Source: an uncultured Pelagibacteraceae bacterium (GTDB taxonomy: Bacteria; Pseudomonadota; Alphaproteobacteria; Pelagibacterales; Pelagibacteraceae). From it: a stretch of DNA of 42,756 nt. The notes under the pieces are model-generated. The model did no database searches and was not told where the DNA came from. It saw nothing but the letters and a program-made list of their open reading frames with translations. Shown piece after piece: positions 26,688-36,321 of this stretch. The position numbers and the translations under genes are program-made. The stretch lies in the NCBI GenBank assembly GCA_902527635.1, contig CABZPS010000006.1, positions 1-42,756 on the forward strand, read 5' to 3'. Within the stretch, counting starts at the first letter, position 1; every line of letters begins with the position of its first letter.

Positions 26688-27149
26688 ATGTCTTTAAAAG
26701 AAACAATCGAGACCGAGTACAAAAACGCTTTAAAATCAAAAGATAAAATAAAAATATCAACTTACAGGTTAATTTTATCATCTATTAAGGATTTAGACAT
26801 TCAAAATAGATCGGGCCGCACCAAAAAAGAAACAGACGATGAAGACATTAAAAAGCTATTTAAAAAAATGGTTAAGCAAAGAACCGAATCAATTGAAATT
26901 TATAAAAAAAATAATCGAAGAGATTTATTAGAAGTTGAGCAAAATGAGTATGACATTATATCAAGTTTTTTACCAAAGGTTTTAGGTGATGAGGAAACAA
27001 AAAAAATATGTGAGGGTATTATAACGAAACAAGGCGCTTCTTCACTCAAAGATATGGGTAAAGTTATGGGTGAATTAAAAAAAGAATATTCTGATAAAGT
27101 TGATTTTTCAAAAGCAGGATCGCTTATCAAAGAACTTTTGAATAAATAA
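26688..27149 (+). CDS. yqeY: GatB/YqeY domain protein
   Basis: The protein has 153 residues, the usual length of YqeY. It begins SLKETIETEYKNALKSKDK, has the family's LILSSIKDLDI and TDDEDIKKLFKKMVKQR segments, and ends with the tail domain seen also at the C-terminus of GatB (GKVMGELKKEYSDKVDFSKAGSLIKELL). The function is poorly known; the tail may bind tRNA. It lies two bases before dnaG and divergent from carA, an order common in alphaproteobacteria, where yqeY and dnaG are cotranscribed. Confidence 0.92.
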   Translation: MSLKETIETEYKNALKSKDKIKISTYRLILSSIKDLDIQNRSGRTKKETDDEDIKKLFKKMVKQRTESIEIYKKNNRRDLLEVEQNEYDIISSFLPKVLGDEETKKICEGIITKQGASSLKDMGKVMGELKKEYSDKVDFSKAGSLIKELLNK

Positions 27150-27151
27150 TA

Positions 27152-28927
27152 ATGAAATATCCTAAAGAATATCTTGATGAAATAAAAACAAGATTAAAGG
27201 TTTCGACAGTAGTATCTAAATTCATAAGTTTAAAAAAAAGAGGCAAAGAATTTGTAGGTCTTTCACCTTTTAAAAATGAAAAAACACCCTCATTTACAGT
27301 TAACGATGAAAAAGAATTTTATCATTGTTTCGCAACATCAGAACATGGAAATATTTTCGATTTTGTTATGAGAACACAAAATCTTAGATTTGGTGAAGCT
27401 GTAAAGTATCTTGCAAATTTAGCTGGTATGCAACCTTACATGTTTACAAAACAAGATGAAGAGAGAGAAAAAAAATGGAAAGAGTATTGCTTAATATTTA
27501 ATCAATATGTTGAGTTTTATCATGATGAACTAATAAAAAATGAAATTCATGATAATGCAAGAAACTATTTAAAGAAAAGAAATATTAACAAAGACCAAGT
27601 TAAAAAATTTAAAATTGGATATATAGAAAAAAATCCAAATTTTTTTGAAAAATTGAGAAATGATTTTAGTGAGGAAGCTTTGATTAGTTCTGGATTATTT
27701 TATTTTGATGAAAAAAAAAAAATTTATGTAGAAAGGTTTAAAGGGCGTTTAGTTTTTCCTATTAATAATATTTCTGGTCAACCAATTGCACTCGGTGGAA
27801 GAATAATTGAAAAAAGTGATTACTTTGCAAAATATATTAACTCTCCTGAAACATCTTTTTTTAAGAAAGGTTCAAATTTATATAATTTAGATCAGGCTAG
27901 AAAATTATCTAATAAACTAGATCATATTTTTCTTGTTGAGGGTTATATGGATGTTGTCGGATTGGCAAAAAATGACATTGAAAATTCGGTAGCTAATTTA
28001 GGAACCTCACTTACCGATAAACAAATCTTAACATTAAATCAATTTTTCGATGACATAATTATATGTTTTGATGGAGATGAAAGTGGATATAAAGCAGCTT
28101 TACGAGCAGCGGAAAATTCAATTATTCACTTAAAACCAGAAAAACAAATTTCATTTTTATTTTTACCAGATAAAGAAGATCCAGATACCTTTGTTAATAA
28201 GAATGGAAAGGATTATTTTTTAAATTTTGTTAAAAAAAATAAATTACCTATACACCAGTTTCTTTTTACTCATTATAAAAAACAAACTCAAAATAATCCA
28301 TCATCTATGGCTATTTTTGATAAAAAACTTAGGTCGATAGCGAATACTATAAGGGATGAATATATCAAAAAATATATATTAGAATACTTTTTAGATAAAA
28401 TTTCAGATTTAGCACCACATACAAATTTAGATAAAAAACGCAATTTTATTAAAAAAGTCAAATCTCTTGAGTTGACAAAAAAATACTTTAACGAAAGTAA
28501 ATCTTTATCTGCTATAGAGCTTAAAGAATTTTCATTAATTTATCTTTTAATAAATAACTTAGAATTAATGAGACATAATATTCATTTAATTGAAAATGTA
28601 AGTTTATTCACTGAAGTTAATAAGCAAATTTTCTCAAAAATCATATCAAAACTCAAATCACCTGATAGCCTAAACCACCAAGATTTAGGAATTGATGAAC
28701 AATTGATACAAAAAATTTATAAGTTTGCTCCGATTAAATATATTCTTGGTAAAAAAAATAAAAATGAACATGAGATAATTGGATTATTAGATGATATTAA
28801 TAGAGATTTGAATAGCTATAATCTAGAACTTAGAATCCAGGAGTTAGAATCGAAGTTTTCTAAAGATCTTAGTGAGACAACATTTAATGAGCTAAAAGAG
28901 CTCAAAAAAAAGCAAAATATCAATTAA
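27152..28927 (+). CDS. dnaG: DNA primase
   Basis: The protein has 591 residues: an N-terminal zinc-ribbon-type domain (1-95), a TOPRIM polymerase core (FLVEGYMDV, VANLGTSLT and ICFDGDESGYKA, about residues 255-320) and a C-terminal helicase-binding region. It makes RNA primers for replication. The zinc ligands are mostly gone: the usual CPFH is S38-P-F-K41, and of the second pair C59 is kept but position 62 is Thr (YHCFATSEHG). I recall similar losses in other alphaproteobacterial primases, so this is likely lineage-wide and not damage. A run of 12 A residues (27711-27722) stays in frame. Confidence 0.95.
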   Translation: MKYPKEYLDEIKTRLKVSTVVSKFISLKKRGKEFVGLSPFKNEKTPSFTVNDEKEFYHCFATSEHGNIFDFVMRTQNLRFGEAVKYLANLAGMQPYMFTKQDEEREKKWKEYCLIFNQYVEFYHDELIKNEIHDNARNYLKKRNINKDQVKKFKIGYIEKNPNFFEKLRNDFSEEALISSGLFYFDEKKKIYVERFKGRLVFPINNISGQPIALGGRIIEKSDYFAKYINSPETSFFKKGSNLYNLDQARKLSNKLDHIFLVEGYMDVVGLAKNDIENSVANLGTSLTDKQILTLNQFFDDIIICFDGDESGYKAALRAAENSIIHLKPEKQISFLFLPDKEDPDTFVNKNGKDYFLNFVKKNKLPIHQFLFTHYKKQTQNNPSSMAIFDKKLRSIANTIRDEYIKKYILEYFLDKISDLAPHTNLDKKRNFIKKVKSLELTKKYFNESKSLSAIELKEFSLIYLLINNLELMRHNIHLIENVSLFTEVNKQIFSKIISKLKSPDSLNHQDLGIDEQLIQKIYKFAPIKYILGKKNKNEHEIIGLLDDINRDLNSYNLELRIQELESKFSKDLSETTFNELKELKKKQNIN

Positions 28928-28992
28928 TTTACATATTTTATTAATGGATTTTTATAAATTTAACATTATATAAGATTATTCAAATTATTGCT

Positions 28993-30816
28993 GTGGAAAG
29001 AATTATTACAAAATCATTTGCAAGATTAATGGGTCGTGGCACCCATAGAGGATTTATCACTTACGAAGAATTAAGCAAATCTCTAGGAAAGAGGAATTTG
29101 TCAGACGAAAATCTCGCTCAAGCATTTATTCATATTCTTGATGAAAAAGTAACTTTAGTAGAAAAAAAATCAGATTTTAAAGTTTTAAGAAAAAAAGACA
29201 ATTCCTCAAAAGAAGAGGGAAAAACAATTGAGAAAAGTGATGACCCAATAAGAATGTACCTAAGAGAAATGGGGGGTGTTGAACTATTATCAAGAGAAGG
29301 TGAGATAGCTATAGCTAAAAGAATTGAGGCCGGGAAAGACGTCATGTTAATTGCATTATCACAAAGTCCTATAACAGCACAACAATTTTTTGAGTGGAAT
29401 GAAAAACTTCAAAAAGATGAAATTTTAGTCAGAGAAATTATTGATATCGATACTAATTATATGGAGGACGAAACTACGGGCCCTAGTGCAAAGCAAAAAA
29501 ATTCCGGAGAAATAGAAAAAGAAGAAGGGTCTAACGAAGAGGAAGATGACTTTAATCCCACTCTTGCTGCAATGGAAAGTGAAATTAAGCCAAAAGTTCT
29601 TAAAACCGTCAGCACATTAACCAAAGAATATAATAAATTAATTAAGTATCAAAAAGAAAAATTAGATTGTACATTAAATTCCAAGACTTTCTCACCCGCC
29701 AAAGAAAAAGGACATGACAAAATTGTAAATGATATATTAGATAATATTAAATCTCTTCAATTATCTCCATCTGTACTAGAGGAATTAGTGCAAAAGCATT
29801 ATGTAGAAAATAAAAAGATAGTTTCTTTAGAGGGCAATTTGCTAAGGTTAGCTTTAGACCATAAAATTTCTAGAAATGAGTTTATTAAATTTTACATAGG
29901 GAATGAAATCAACCCAAATTTAAAAAAGTTTTTGGACACTAATACTTTATGGAAACAATTTTTCTCCAAAAATAAAAATGAATTTAAAAATATTAGAGAT
30001 AGATTAGTTGAAATAAGCCATAAATTAGGAATGTCAGTTACTGACTATAAAAAATTAGTTAGTAGAATTCAAAAAGGGGAAAAAGAGTCTAGAATTGCCA
30101 AAAAAGAAATGGTTGAAGCAAACTTAAGACTAGTAATTTCAATTGCAAAAAAATATACAAACCGTGGCCTGCAGTTTTTAGATCTAATTCAAGAGGGTAA
30201 TATCGGGTTGATGAAAGCTGTTGATAAATTTGAATACAGAAGAGGTTACAAATTTTCTACATATGCTACTTGGTGGATAAGACAGGCAATCACAAGATCG
30301 ATTGCTGACCAAGCTAGAACAATTAGAATTCCTGTTCATATGATTGAAACTATAAATAAGATAGTTAGAACTCAAAGATTAATACTTAGTGAATTTGGAA
30401 GGGAGGCAACACCTGAAGAGTTAGCAAAAAAACTAAGGATGCCTCTAGATAAAGTAAGAAAGGTACTCAAAATTTCAAAGGAACCAGTGTCACTTGAAAA
30501 ACCAGTTGGCGATGAAGAAGACAGCAGTTTAGGAGATTTCATAGAAGACACAAAAGCACTTGCACCATTAGAACAAGCAATTAAGTCAAATCTAGGAGAG
30601 GCAACTACGAAAATATTATCAACACTTACACCAAGAGAAGAAAGAGTTTTAAGAATGAGATTTGGAGTCGGAATGAATACAGATCATACTTTGGAGGAAG
30701 TTGGTCTACAATTTTCAGTAACAAGAGAAAGAATTAGACAAATTGAAGCTAAAGCTCTAAGAAAGTTAAAACACCCAAGTAGATCGAAACAACTAAAAAG
30801 TTTTTTAGAAAGCTAG
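28993..30816 (+). CDS. rpoD: RNA polymerase housekeeping sigma factor (sigma-70, RpoD)
   Basis: The protein has 607 residues from a GTG start. It has region 1.1 ([19 protein letters not shown]), region 1.2 ([21 protein letters not shown]), a long acidic non-conserved region, region 2 ([36 protein letters not shown]), region 3 and region 4 ([35 protein letters not shown]). It directs RNA polymerase to most promoters. It follows dnaG, as usual. The start is uncertain: the frame is open further upstream but has no ATG there. The last base of its TAG stop is the first base of the next tRNA. Confidence 0.97.
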   Translation: MERIITKSFARLMGRGTHRGFITYEELSKSLGKRNLSDENLAQAFIHILDEKVTLVEKKSDFKVLRKKDNSSKEEGKTIEKSDDPIRMYLREMGGVELLSREGEIAIAKRIEAGKDVMLIALSQSPITAQQFFEWNEKLQKDEILVREIIDIDTNYMEDETTGPSAKQKNSGEIEKEEGSNEEEDDFNPTLAAMESEIKPKVLKTVSTLTKEYNKLIKYQKEKLDCTLNSKTFSPAKEKGHDKIVNDILDNIKSLQLSPSVLEELVQKHYVENKKIVSLEGNLLRLALDHKISRNEFIKFYIGNEINPNLKKFLDTNTLWKQFFSKNKNEFKNIRDRLVEISHKLGMSVTDYKKLVSRIQKGEKESRIAKKEMVEANLRLVISIAKKYTNRGLQFLDLIQEGNIGLMKAVDKFEYRRGYKFSTYATWWIRQAITRSIADQARTIRIPVHMIETINKIVRTQRLILSEFGREATPEELAKKLRMPLDKVRKVLKISKEPVSLEKPVGDEEDSSLGDFIEDTKALAPLEQAIKSNLGEATTKILSTLTPREERVLRMRFGVGMNTDHTLEEVGLQFSVTRERIRQIEAKALRKLKHPSRSKQLKSFLES

Positions 30817-30891
30817 GGCCGTTAGCTCATCGGTTAGAGTACCTCGTTGACATCGAGGGGGTAGTTAGTTCGATTCTAACACGGCCCACCA
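30816..30891 (+). tRNA. tRNA-Val (anticodon GAC)
   Basis: A full cloverleaf can be drawn: acceptor GGGCCGT/ACGGCCC, D arm GCTC/GAGT, anticodon stem CCTCG/CGAGG around loop TTGACAT, T arm GTTAG/CTAAC with loop TTCGATT, discriminator A and an encoded CCA. The anticodon is GAC. Its first base is shared with the rpoD stop codon and the glycosyltransferase ATG follows nine bases after the CCA, so it is probably processed from a joint transcript. Confidence 0.95.
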
Positions 30892-30900
30892 AAGAAAAAA

Positions 30901-31800
30901 ATGAAAAAATATTTCAGCAAAGGAAAAATCACCATTGGAGTATCGGCATTTGGTAATTTGATAGCTACAAAAAACTGTATCCAAGCGATTAAGAACTCAT
31001 TAGATGGTGTCTATGAAGTTATATTGATTGATGATTTTTCCCCTGATAAAGGCAAAATTAAAGATTACTTTTTCAATCAAAAAAAAGAGTTTAAAGATGT
31101 CAAAGTTTTTCACTTCACAAAAAATCTAGGTTACACTCAAAGTGTGAATTGCGTTCTATCAAATTCCACAAGTGAAAAGATTATTTTTGTATCTAATGAT
31201 ATGTATATTAATCCCTATTTCATAGAAGAATTAATCAATATCTCAAACATCGAGGAAAATATTGGCTATGTTAGAGGTGTATCTAACTTCGTAGATAACA
31301 ATAAATCCACACATAATGTTGATCTTAAAGATAAAATTAATATGCATCCAAATGAAATTTCAAAAGAAATATTCTCAAAAGAAAAAAATAATTATATTGA
31401 AGAAGATTATCTTGTTGGAGATAGTTTCTTAATAAATAGAAAATTATTAGAAAAAATTGGATATTTTGATTGTAATAATTTCAAAGATTATTTTGGAGAT
31501 ACTGATTTTGGTTTTCGTGCTAAAGCACACAATTTTAGATGTATTTTATCAAAGGGAGCTTTTTGTTTTCATCATAGAAACATTAATTTTGATTATCTTC
31601 CAGAAGTAGAAAAAAAAAAGAAATTGATCAGAAGGCAAGTTACCTTAGTTGAGGATTGGGCTCGATTTAAATTAAAGTATAATTTTCCGATAAATTTAAC
31701 CTATCCAGGGATTAACAAGTTGAATTATAATGAAATTATAAACAAGGTAAATAAAAAAGATATCATTGAAAAAAAAGATTATTCTCAATATCTTATTTAA
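30901..31800 (+). CDS. Family 2 (GT-A) glycosyltransferase
   Basis: This 299-residue cytoplasmic protein has a GT-A nucleotide-sugar fold: KITIGVSAFGNLIATKNCI at the start, VILIDDFSPD at about 42-51, NLGYTQSVN at about 78-86 and IFVSNDMYINP at about 97-107, where ND-M takes the DxD position. It probably adds a sugar to a surface polysaccharide or glycoprotein. There is no membrane helix. It heads a run of nucleotide-sugar genes and is likely to use their product. Donor and acceptor cannot be told. Confidence 0.85.
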   Translation: MKKYFSKGKITIGVSAFGNLIATKNCIQAIKNSLDGVYEVILIDDFSPDKGKIKDYFFNQKKEFKDVKVFHFTKNLGYTQSVNCVLSNSTSEKIIFVSNDMYINPYFIEELINISNIEENIGYVRGVSNFVDNNKSTHNVDLKDKINMHPNEISKEIFSKEKNNYIEEDYLVGDSFLINRKLLEKIGYFDCNNFKDYFGDTDFGFRAKAHNFRCILSKGAFCFHHRNINFDYLPEVEKKKKLIRRQVTLVEDWARFKLKYNFPINLTYPGINKLNYNEIINKVNKKDIIEKKDYSQYLI

Positions 31801-31816
31801 TTGAAATAAAATATTA

Positions 31817-32839
31817 ATGTCAGAAAAAATAATTGTTACAGGTGGTTTGGGATTTATTGGAAGCAATCTAATTGAGCTTTTGTTAAAAAAAAAATATTTT
31901 GTAATCAATATTGATAAAGTGACTTACTCCTCAAATTTTTACAATGTTAAAAATTTCAATTCTTTAAAAAATTATATATTTATTAAATGTGATATTGGAA
32001 ATAAAAAAAGAATAAAAAATATTTTTTTTAAATATAAGCCAAAATGTATTTTTAATCTTGCTGCTGAGTCTCATGTTGATAGATCCATAGATGATCCAAA
32101 AAATTTTATTCAAAGTAATATTGTAGGTGTTTACAACTTATTAGAAAATTTTAAATTATTTTCAAAAAAATATAGATCAAAATTAATTCATATATCAACG
32201 GATGAAGTTTTTGGAGATATTTTAAAAGGCAGAACATCTGAAAATTACCCTTACAATCCAAGTTCACCATATGCTGCAAGTAAAGCTGCTTCAGATCATT
32301 TAGTTTCATCATATATACGGACTTATAAAATTCCTGCGATTGTAACCAATTGTTCTAATAATTATGGGCCAAATCAACATCCAGAAAAATTGATACCAAA
32401 ATTAATTTATAATATTTTAAATAACAAAAGCTTACCAATTTATGGAAAAGGTACAAACTCTAGAGAGTGGCTATACGTCAAAGATCATTGCAAAGCTTTA
32501 TATACAGTTTTTAAAAAAGGAAAAATCGGAGAGTTTTATAATATAGGTTCAAATAAAAATCTTTCAAATCTTGAGGTTTGTAAAATTATTTTAAATGTTT
32601 CAAAAAAACTTATCAAAGTTGGTGATAAAGTAAAAATTTCTTTTGTAAAAGATAGACCGGGTCACGATGTTAGATACGCGCTTGATAGTAAAAAAATTAG
32701 AAAAAAATTAAAATTTCGTCCAAAAATAAATTTCAAAACTGGAATAAAATATACGTTTGAATGGTATAAAAATAATAAAACTTACTACAAATCTTTAGCA
32801 AAAAAAGATATCGTACGAAGGTTGGGAAAATATGATTAG
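31817..32839 (+). CDS. rmlB: dTDP-glucose 4,6-dehydratase
   Basis: This is a 340-residue extended SDR. It has the NAD-binding GGLGFIG motif at 9-15, the catalytic TDE triad (128-130 in HISTDEVFGD) and YxxxK at 152-156 (YAASK). Other family signatures are SHVDRSIDDP and NNYGPNQHPEKLIP. It converts dTDP-glucose to dTDP-4-keto-6-deoxyglucose. Length and motifs are normal for RmlB. It overlaps rmlA by eight bases, so the two are coupled. Confidence 0.95.
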   Translation: MSEKIIVTGGLGFIGSNLIELLLKKKYFVINIDKVTYSSNFYNVKNFNSLKNYIFIKCDIGNKKRIKNIFFKYKPKCIFNLAAESHVDRSIDDPKNFIQSNIVGVYNLLENFKLFSKKYRSKLIHISTDEVFGDILKGRTSENYPYNPSSPYAASKAASDHLVSSYIRTYKIPAIVTNCSNNYGPNQHPEKLIPKLIYNILNNKSLPIYGKGTNSREWLYVKDHCKALYTVFKKGKIGEFYNIGSNKNLSNLEVCKIILNVSKKLIKVGDKVKISFVKDRPGHDVRYALDSKKIRKKLKFRPKINFKTGIKYTFEWYKNNKTYYKSLAKKDIVRRLGKYD

Positions 32840-33701
32840 TAAAGGAATAATACTTGCAGGCGGAGCCGGAACTAGGATGAGCCCTCTTACAAAAGCTGTT
32901 AATAAACAGTTGTTACCAATTTATGATAAACCACTTATTTTTTATCCTCTTTCAATATTAATGTTATCGAAAATTAGAGATATTTTAATTATTGTAAACA
33001 AAGGTCAGATTGATCAATATAAAAAATTACTGCAAGATGGAAAAAATCTTGGAATAAAAATTACTTATCAAGAACAAATTAGACCAAAAGGATTACCTGA
33101 TGCATTTATCTTGGGAGAAAAATTTATTGGAAAAAAAAATGTTGCAATGATTCTGGGAGATAATTTCTTTTATGGTCAAGGCTTATCCAGAAATTTAAAT
33201 AATTGTACAAAATTAAAGTCAGGAGCAAAAGTTCTTTTACACAAGGTATCAAATCCCGAGTTGTTTGGTGTAGCTAAAGTAAATAAAAATAATAAAATTT
33301 TAAAGATTATTGAAAAACCAAAAAAAAATATTTCAAACCTTGCAGTAACAGGGCTCTATTTTTTTGATAACAAAGTTGTTAAATATTCAAAAACCTTAAA
33401 GCCTTCAAAAAGAGGGGAAATAGAAATAACTGATCTTTTAAATATTTATAAAAAAAAAAATAGATTATCTGCAGATTACATTGGTCGTGGTGGAGCATGG
33501 CTTGATACAGGATCTATAGAAGATTATTTTAAAACACTCTTATTTGTTCATGCAATTGAGAACAGACAAGGAGTAAAAATCGCATGTTTAGAGGAAATTG
33601 CTTTAAACAATAAGTGGGTTAATAAAACCCAAGTTCAAAGTCAGATTAAATTCTATGGAAATTGTAGCTATTCAAATTATTTAAAAAAATTATTAAATTA
33701 A
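32832..33701 (+). CDS. rmlA: Glucose-1-phosphate thymidylyltransferase
   Basis: This 289-residue nucleotidyltransferase has GIILAGGAGTRMSPLTKAVN with the KQLLPIYDKPLI motif, VAMILGDNFFYGQGL and GRGGAWLDTGSIEDY. These distinguish RmlA from UTP- and CTP-using relatives. It makes dTDP-glucose, the RmlB substrate. An A11 tract near 33450 stays in frame. It is followed directly by the SDR gene with no spacer. Confidence 0.95.
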   Translation: MISKGIILAGGAGTRMSPLTKAVNKQLLPIYDKPLIFYPLSILMLSKIRDILIIVNKGQIDQYKKLLQDGKNLGIKITYQEQIRPKGLPDAFILGEKFIGKKNVAMILGDNFFYGQGLSRNLNNCTKLKSGAKVLLHKVSNPELFGVAKVNKNNKILKIIEKPKKNISNLAVTGLYFFDNKVVKYSKTLKPSKRGEIEITDLLNIYKKKNRLSADYIGRGGAWLDTGSIEDYFKTLLFVHAIENRQGVKIACLEEIALNNKWVNKTQVQSQIKFYGNCSYSNYLKKLLN

Positions 33702-34556
33702 GTGCATAACATTTTATTAACAGGCTCCTCTGGTTTTATTGGTTTGAACATTATTAATAGTTTTTCAGAAAAATATAAGTTTTATATTATTGTAAGAAAA
33801 AAACCTAAAAATAAATTTTTAAAAAAAAAAAATATAAAAGTAATAAAATTCAAAAATTATGACTCGCTAAATAGTAAGCTTAAGAAACTTAGGGTTGATA
33901 CTGTTATACACTGCGCAACACATTATGTTAAAAATCATGAATATTCGGATATAAAAAAATTTTGTGCCTCAAACTTATTATTTGGAAATATAATTTTGGA
34001 TAATTTAAAAAATGTAGGAGCTAAAAAATTTATTAATTTTTCAACAGTTTGGGAAGATAGTAACGCTAAAAAAGATAATATAGAAAACTTATATGCTGCT
34101 TACAAAAAAAGTTTTAGTACAATTATAGGTTATTACAAAAAAAAATTTAGAAAGATTAAATTTTACGAATTAATGGTTTCAGATACATTCGGCAAGCATG
34201 ATTATAGAAAAAAAATCATATATACTCTTAAGATGAATTACCTTAAAAATAGAATAACTCCTATAGTATCAAAAAATCTTTATATTAATTTACTTAATGT
34301 TGCCGATATAATTAGTGCAATAGAAATTATCTTAAAAAAAAATATCTCACCAAAAAAATACCTGCTTACAAATAGAGCTCATAATAATATTTTTGATTTA
34401 GTTAAGACTTTTAATAATCAAAATCCAAAAAAATTAAAAGTAAAATGGCTATCTAATCGTCTCATCAAAGATAAAATTTATCCCTATGACAAATTAAAAG
34501 GTTGGAAACCTAAAAATAGTTATATAAGGGATATTTTAAGTTATATTAAAAATTAA
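33702..34556 (+). CDS. NAD(P)-dependent SDR sugar reductase/epimerase, perhaps the 4-ketoreductase
   Basis: The protein has 284 residues from a GTG start. It carries GSSGFIG at 8-14, a catalytic Ser/Thr near FSTVW (114-117) and YxxxK at 131-135 (YAAYK). It resembles the short NAD-epimerase group that includes RfbJ (CDP-abequose synthase) more than RmlD. In this cluster it would reduce the 4-keto group left by the next enzyme. It has very high lysine content and AT-rich codons, even for this genome, as often seen in glycan genes. The exact reaction is inferred. Confidence 0.72.
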   Translation: MHNILLTGSSGFIGLNIINSFSEKYKFYIIVRKKPKNKFLKKKNIKVIKFKNYDSLNSKLKKLRVDTVIHCATHYVKNHEYSDIKKFCASNLLFGNIILDNLKNVGAKKFINFSTVWEDSNAKKDNIENLYAAYKKSFSTIIGYYKKKFRKIKFYELMVSDTFGKHDYRKKIIYTLKMNYLKNRITPIVSKNLYINLLNVADIISAIEIILKKNISPKKYLLTNRAHNNIFDLVKTFNNQNPKKLKVKWLSNRLIKDKIYPYDKLKGWKPKNSYIRDILSYIKN

Positions 34557-34569
34557 CTATTAAAGTTTT

Positions 34570-35766
34570 ATGAAAAAAATTTATTATGGAAAAGCAGTTT
34601 ATGACTCCAAAGAGATTAATGCTGTTACCAAAGTTCTAAGAAATGAAGGTCTATCATTAGTTGACGGAAAAAATGTAAAAAAACTTGAGAAAACCGTTAG
34701 CAAAATGTTTGGAAAAAAATATGGACTTATGGTTAATTCTGGTTCCTCTGCTAATTTACTTGGACTGTCTTCTTTTGATTTCAAAAAAGGCTCTGAAGTT
34801 ATCACTCCCAATTTAACATTTTCAACTACTATAGCCCCAATATATCAATTAGGATTGACTCCACATTTTATTGGAGTTGAAAAAAATAAATTTCAAGCTG
34901 ATCCATCTCAAATAGAAAAATGTATAAATAAAAAAACTGTCGCGGTAATGATACCAAACTTATTAGGAAATATTGCAAATTGGAAAAAAATTTTTAGTAT
35001 TGCCAAAAAATATGGACTAAAAATCATTGAGGATTCGGCAGATACAATTGGATATAAAATCAATAACAAGAATACAGGCAAATATTCAGATGTTGTAACA
35101 AATAGTTTTTATGCATCACATATTATTAGTGGTGCAGGCACAGGAGGGATAGTTTGTTTTAATGATTTTAATTTATATCAAAGAGCCAAACTATTGAGAG
35201 GATGGGGCAGATCATCAGCAACATTTAATGAGTCTGAAAAAATAGAAAAGAGATTTAATATAAAGGTTACTGGTATAGATTACGATGCAAAATATATATT
35301 TTCAGATCTAGGTTACAACTTTTTACCTTCTGAAATTTCTGCAGCTTTTGCTTTAGAGCAAATCAAAAAGTTAAATAATAACATTAGTCTAAGAAATAAG
35401 AATTTTGATTATTTAAAAAAATTTTTTTCAAATTTTTCAGAGTATTTTGATTTGCCTGAGCAATATACTGGAGTAAGAACTCCATGGCTAGCTTTTCCAT
35501 TAGTTATTAAGAAAAATAAATTTTTCAATAGAAGAGACATGCAAATTTTCTTTGAGAAAAATAATATTCAGACAAGAACGATATTTACTGGAAATATATT
35601 AAGGCAACCTGTAATGAAAAAGAGAGTATATAAAAAACATCCTAAGTGTGATTTTGAAGCTGATAATGTTATGAAAAATGGAATATTGATTGGATGTCAC
35701 CAAGGTATGAAAAAAAGTGAATTAAATTATATTTGCGATACATTTAAAAGATTTATTAATTTGTGA
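34570..35766 (+). CDS. DegT-family PLP/PMP enzyme with His in place of Lys (RfbH/ColD-like 3-dehydratase)
   Basis: This 398-residue fold-type I enzyme has the PLP-phosphate region VNSGSSANLL (55-64), the pyridine-binding Asp (IIEDSADTIG, D155) and the segment where aminotransferases carry the Schiff-base lysine. Here it reads SFYASHIISGAGTGG, with H184 at the lysine position. RfbH (E1) and ColD have this Lys-to-His change and are PMP-dependent 3-dehydratases of 3,6-dideoxyhexose synthesis. The downstream insertion (GWGRSSATFNESEK to YIFSDLGYN) aligns with the E1 segment that, as I recall, holds four Fe-S cysteines, but it contains none. So it is probably a dehydratase lacking the cluster. It overlaps rmlC by four bases. 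Confidence 0.78.
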   Translation: MKKIYYGKAVYDSKEINAVTKVLRNEGLSLVDGKNVKKLEKTVSKMFGKKYGLMVNSGSSANLLGLSSFDFKKGSEVITPNLTFSTTIAPIYQLGLTPHFIGVEKNKFQADPSQIEKCINKKTVAVMIPNLLGNIANWKKIFSIAKKYGLKIIEDSADTIGYKINNKNTGKYSDVVTNSFYASHIISGAGTGGIVCFNDFNLYQRAKLLRGWGRSSATFNESEKIEKRFNIKVTGIDYDAKYIFSDLGYNFLPSEISAAFALEQIKKLNNNISLRNKNFDYLKKFFSNFSEYFDLPEQYTGVRTPWLAFPLVIKKNKFFNRRDMQIFFEKNNIQTRTIFTGNILRQPVMKKRVYKKHPKCDFEADNVMKNGILIGCHQGMKKSELNYICDTFKRFINL

Positions 35767-36302
35767 AAATTGTCAAAACAAAATTTGATGGACTATTGAT
35801 TATCAAACGTCCAACATATTCCGATAACAGAGGATTTTTAAGGGAATTATTTGAGCAAAAAAAATTTAAAAAAAAATTTATTTTTGATTATTTTTCATTA
35901 TCAAAAAAAAATGTTATTAGAGGTCTCCATCTTCAATACAGAAAACCCCAAGTAAAAATAATTACTGTTATATCTGGCAGAATATTTGATATTGTTTTAG
36001 ATTGTAGAAAAAAATCTAAAACTTTTGGTAAACATTATACTATAAATATTTCTTCAAAGGATAATGTATCTTTATATATACCAGAGGGATTTGCGCACGG
36101 ATTTTGTAGTCTTACTAACAATACTATTCTTCATTATAGAAATTCAAATTATAGAAACAAAAAGTATGAAATTGGAATTTTATGGAAGGATAAAGATTTG
36201 AATATAAAATGGCCAGTTAAAAACCCATTAATATCGTTAAGAGATAAAAGAAATATAACTTTCAGTAAATTTTTAGATAGCAAAAATTTTAAAAAGATGT
36301 AG
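35763..36302 (+). CDS. rmlC: dTDP-4-dehydrorhamnose 3,5-epimerase family protein
   Basis: This is a 179-residue cupin of normal RmlC length. Signatures are DNRGFLRELF, RGLHLQ with catalytic H56, K65 in VKIITVISG, EGFAHGF, the Tyr-rich HYRNSNYR, and GILWKDKDLNIKWP. It epimerises C3 and C5 of a 4-keto-6-deoxy sugar nucleotide. No rmlD follows, so the pathway does not finish at dTDP-rhamnose inside this window. It may instead act on the 3-deoxy product of the neighbouring enzyme, or only at one carbon. It is the last gene before the accessory island. Confidence 0.87.
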   Translation: MKIVKTKFDGLLIIKRPTYSDNRGFLRELFEQKKFKKKFIFDYFSLSKKNVIRGLHLQYRKPQVKIITVISGRIFDIVLDCRKKSKTFGKHYTINISSKDNVSLYIPEGFAHGFCSLTNNTILHYRNSNYRNKKYEIGILWKDKDLNIKWPVKNPLISLRDKRNITFSKFLDSKNFKKM

Positions 36303-36321
36303 AGCCTAATTTATTTAGTGG

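Noticed and set aside
31817..36302. A standard dTDP-rhamnose operon
   Set aside because: rmlD is missing and the SDR and RfbH-like genes do not belong to rhamnose synthesis.
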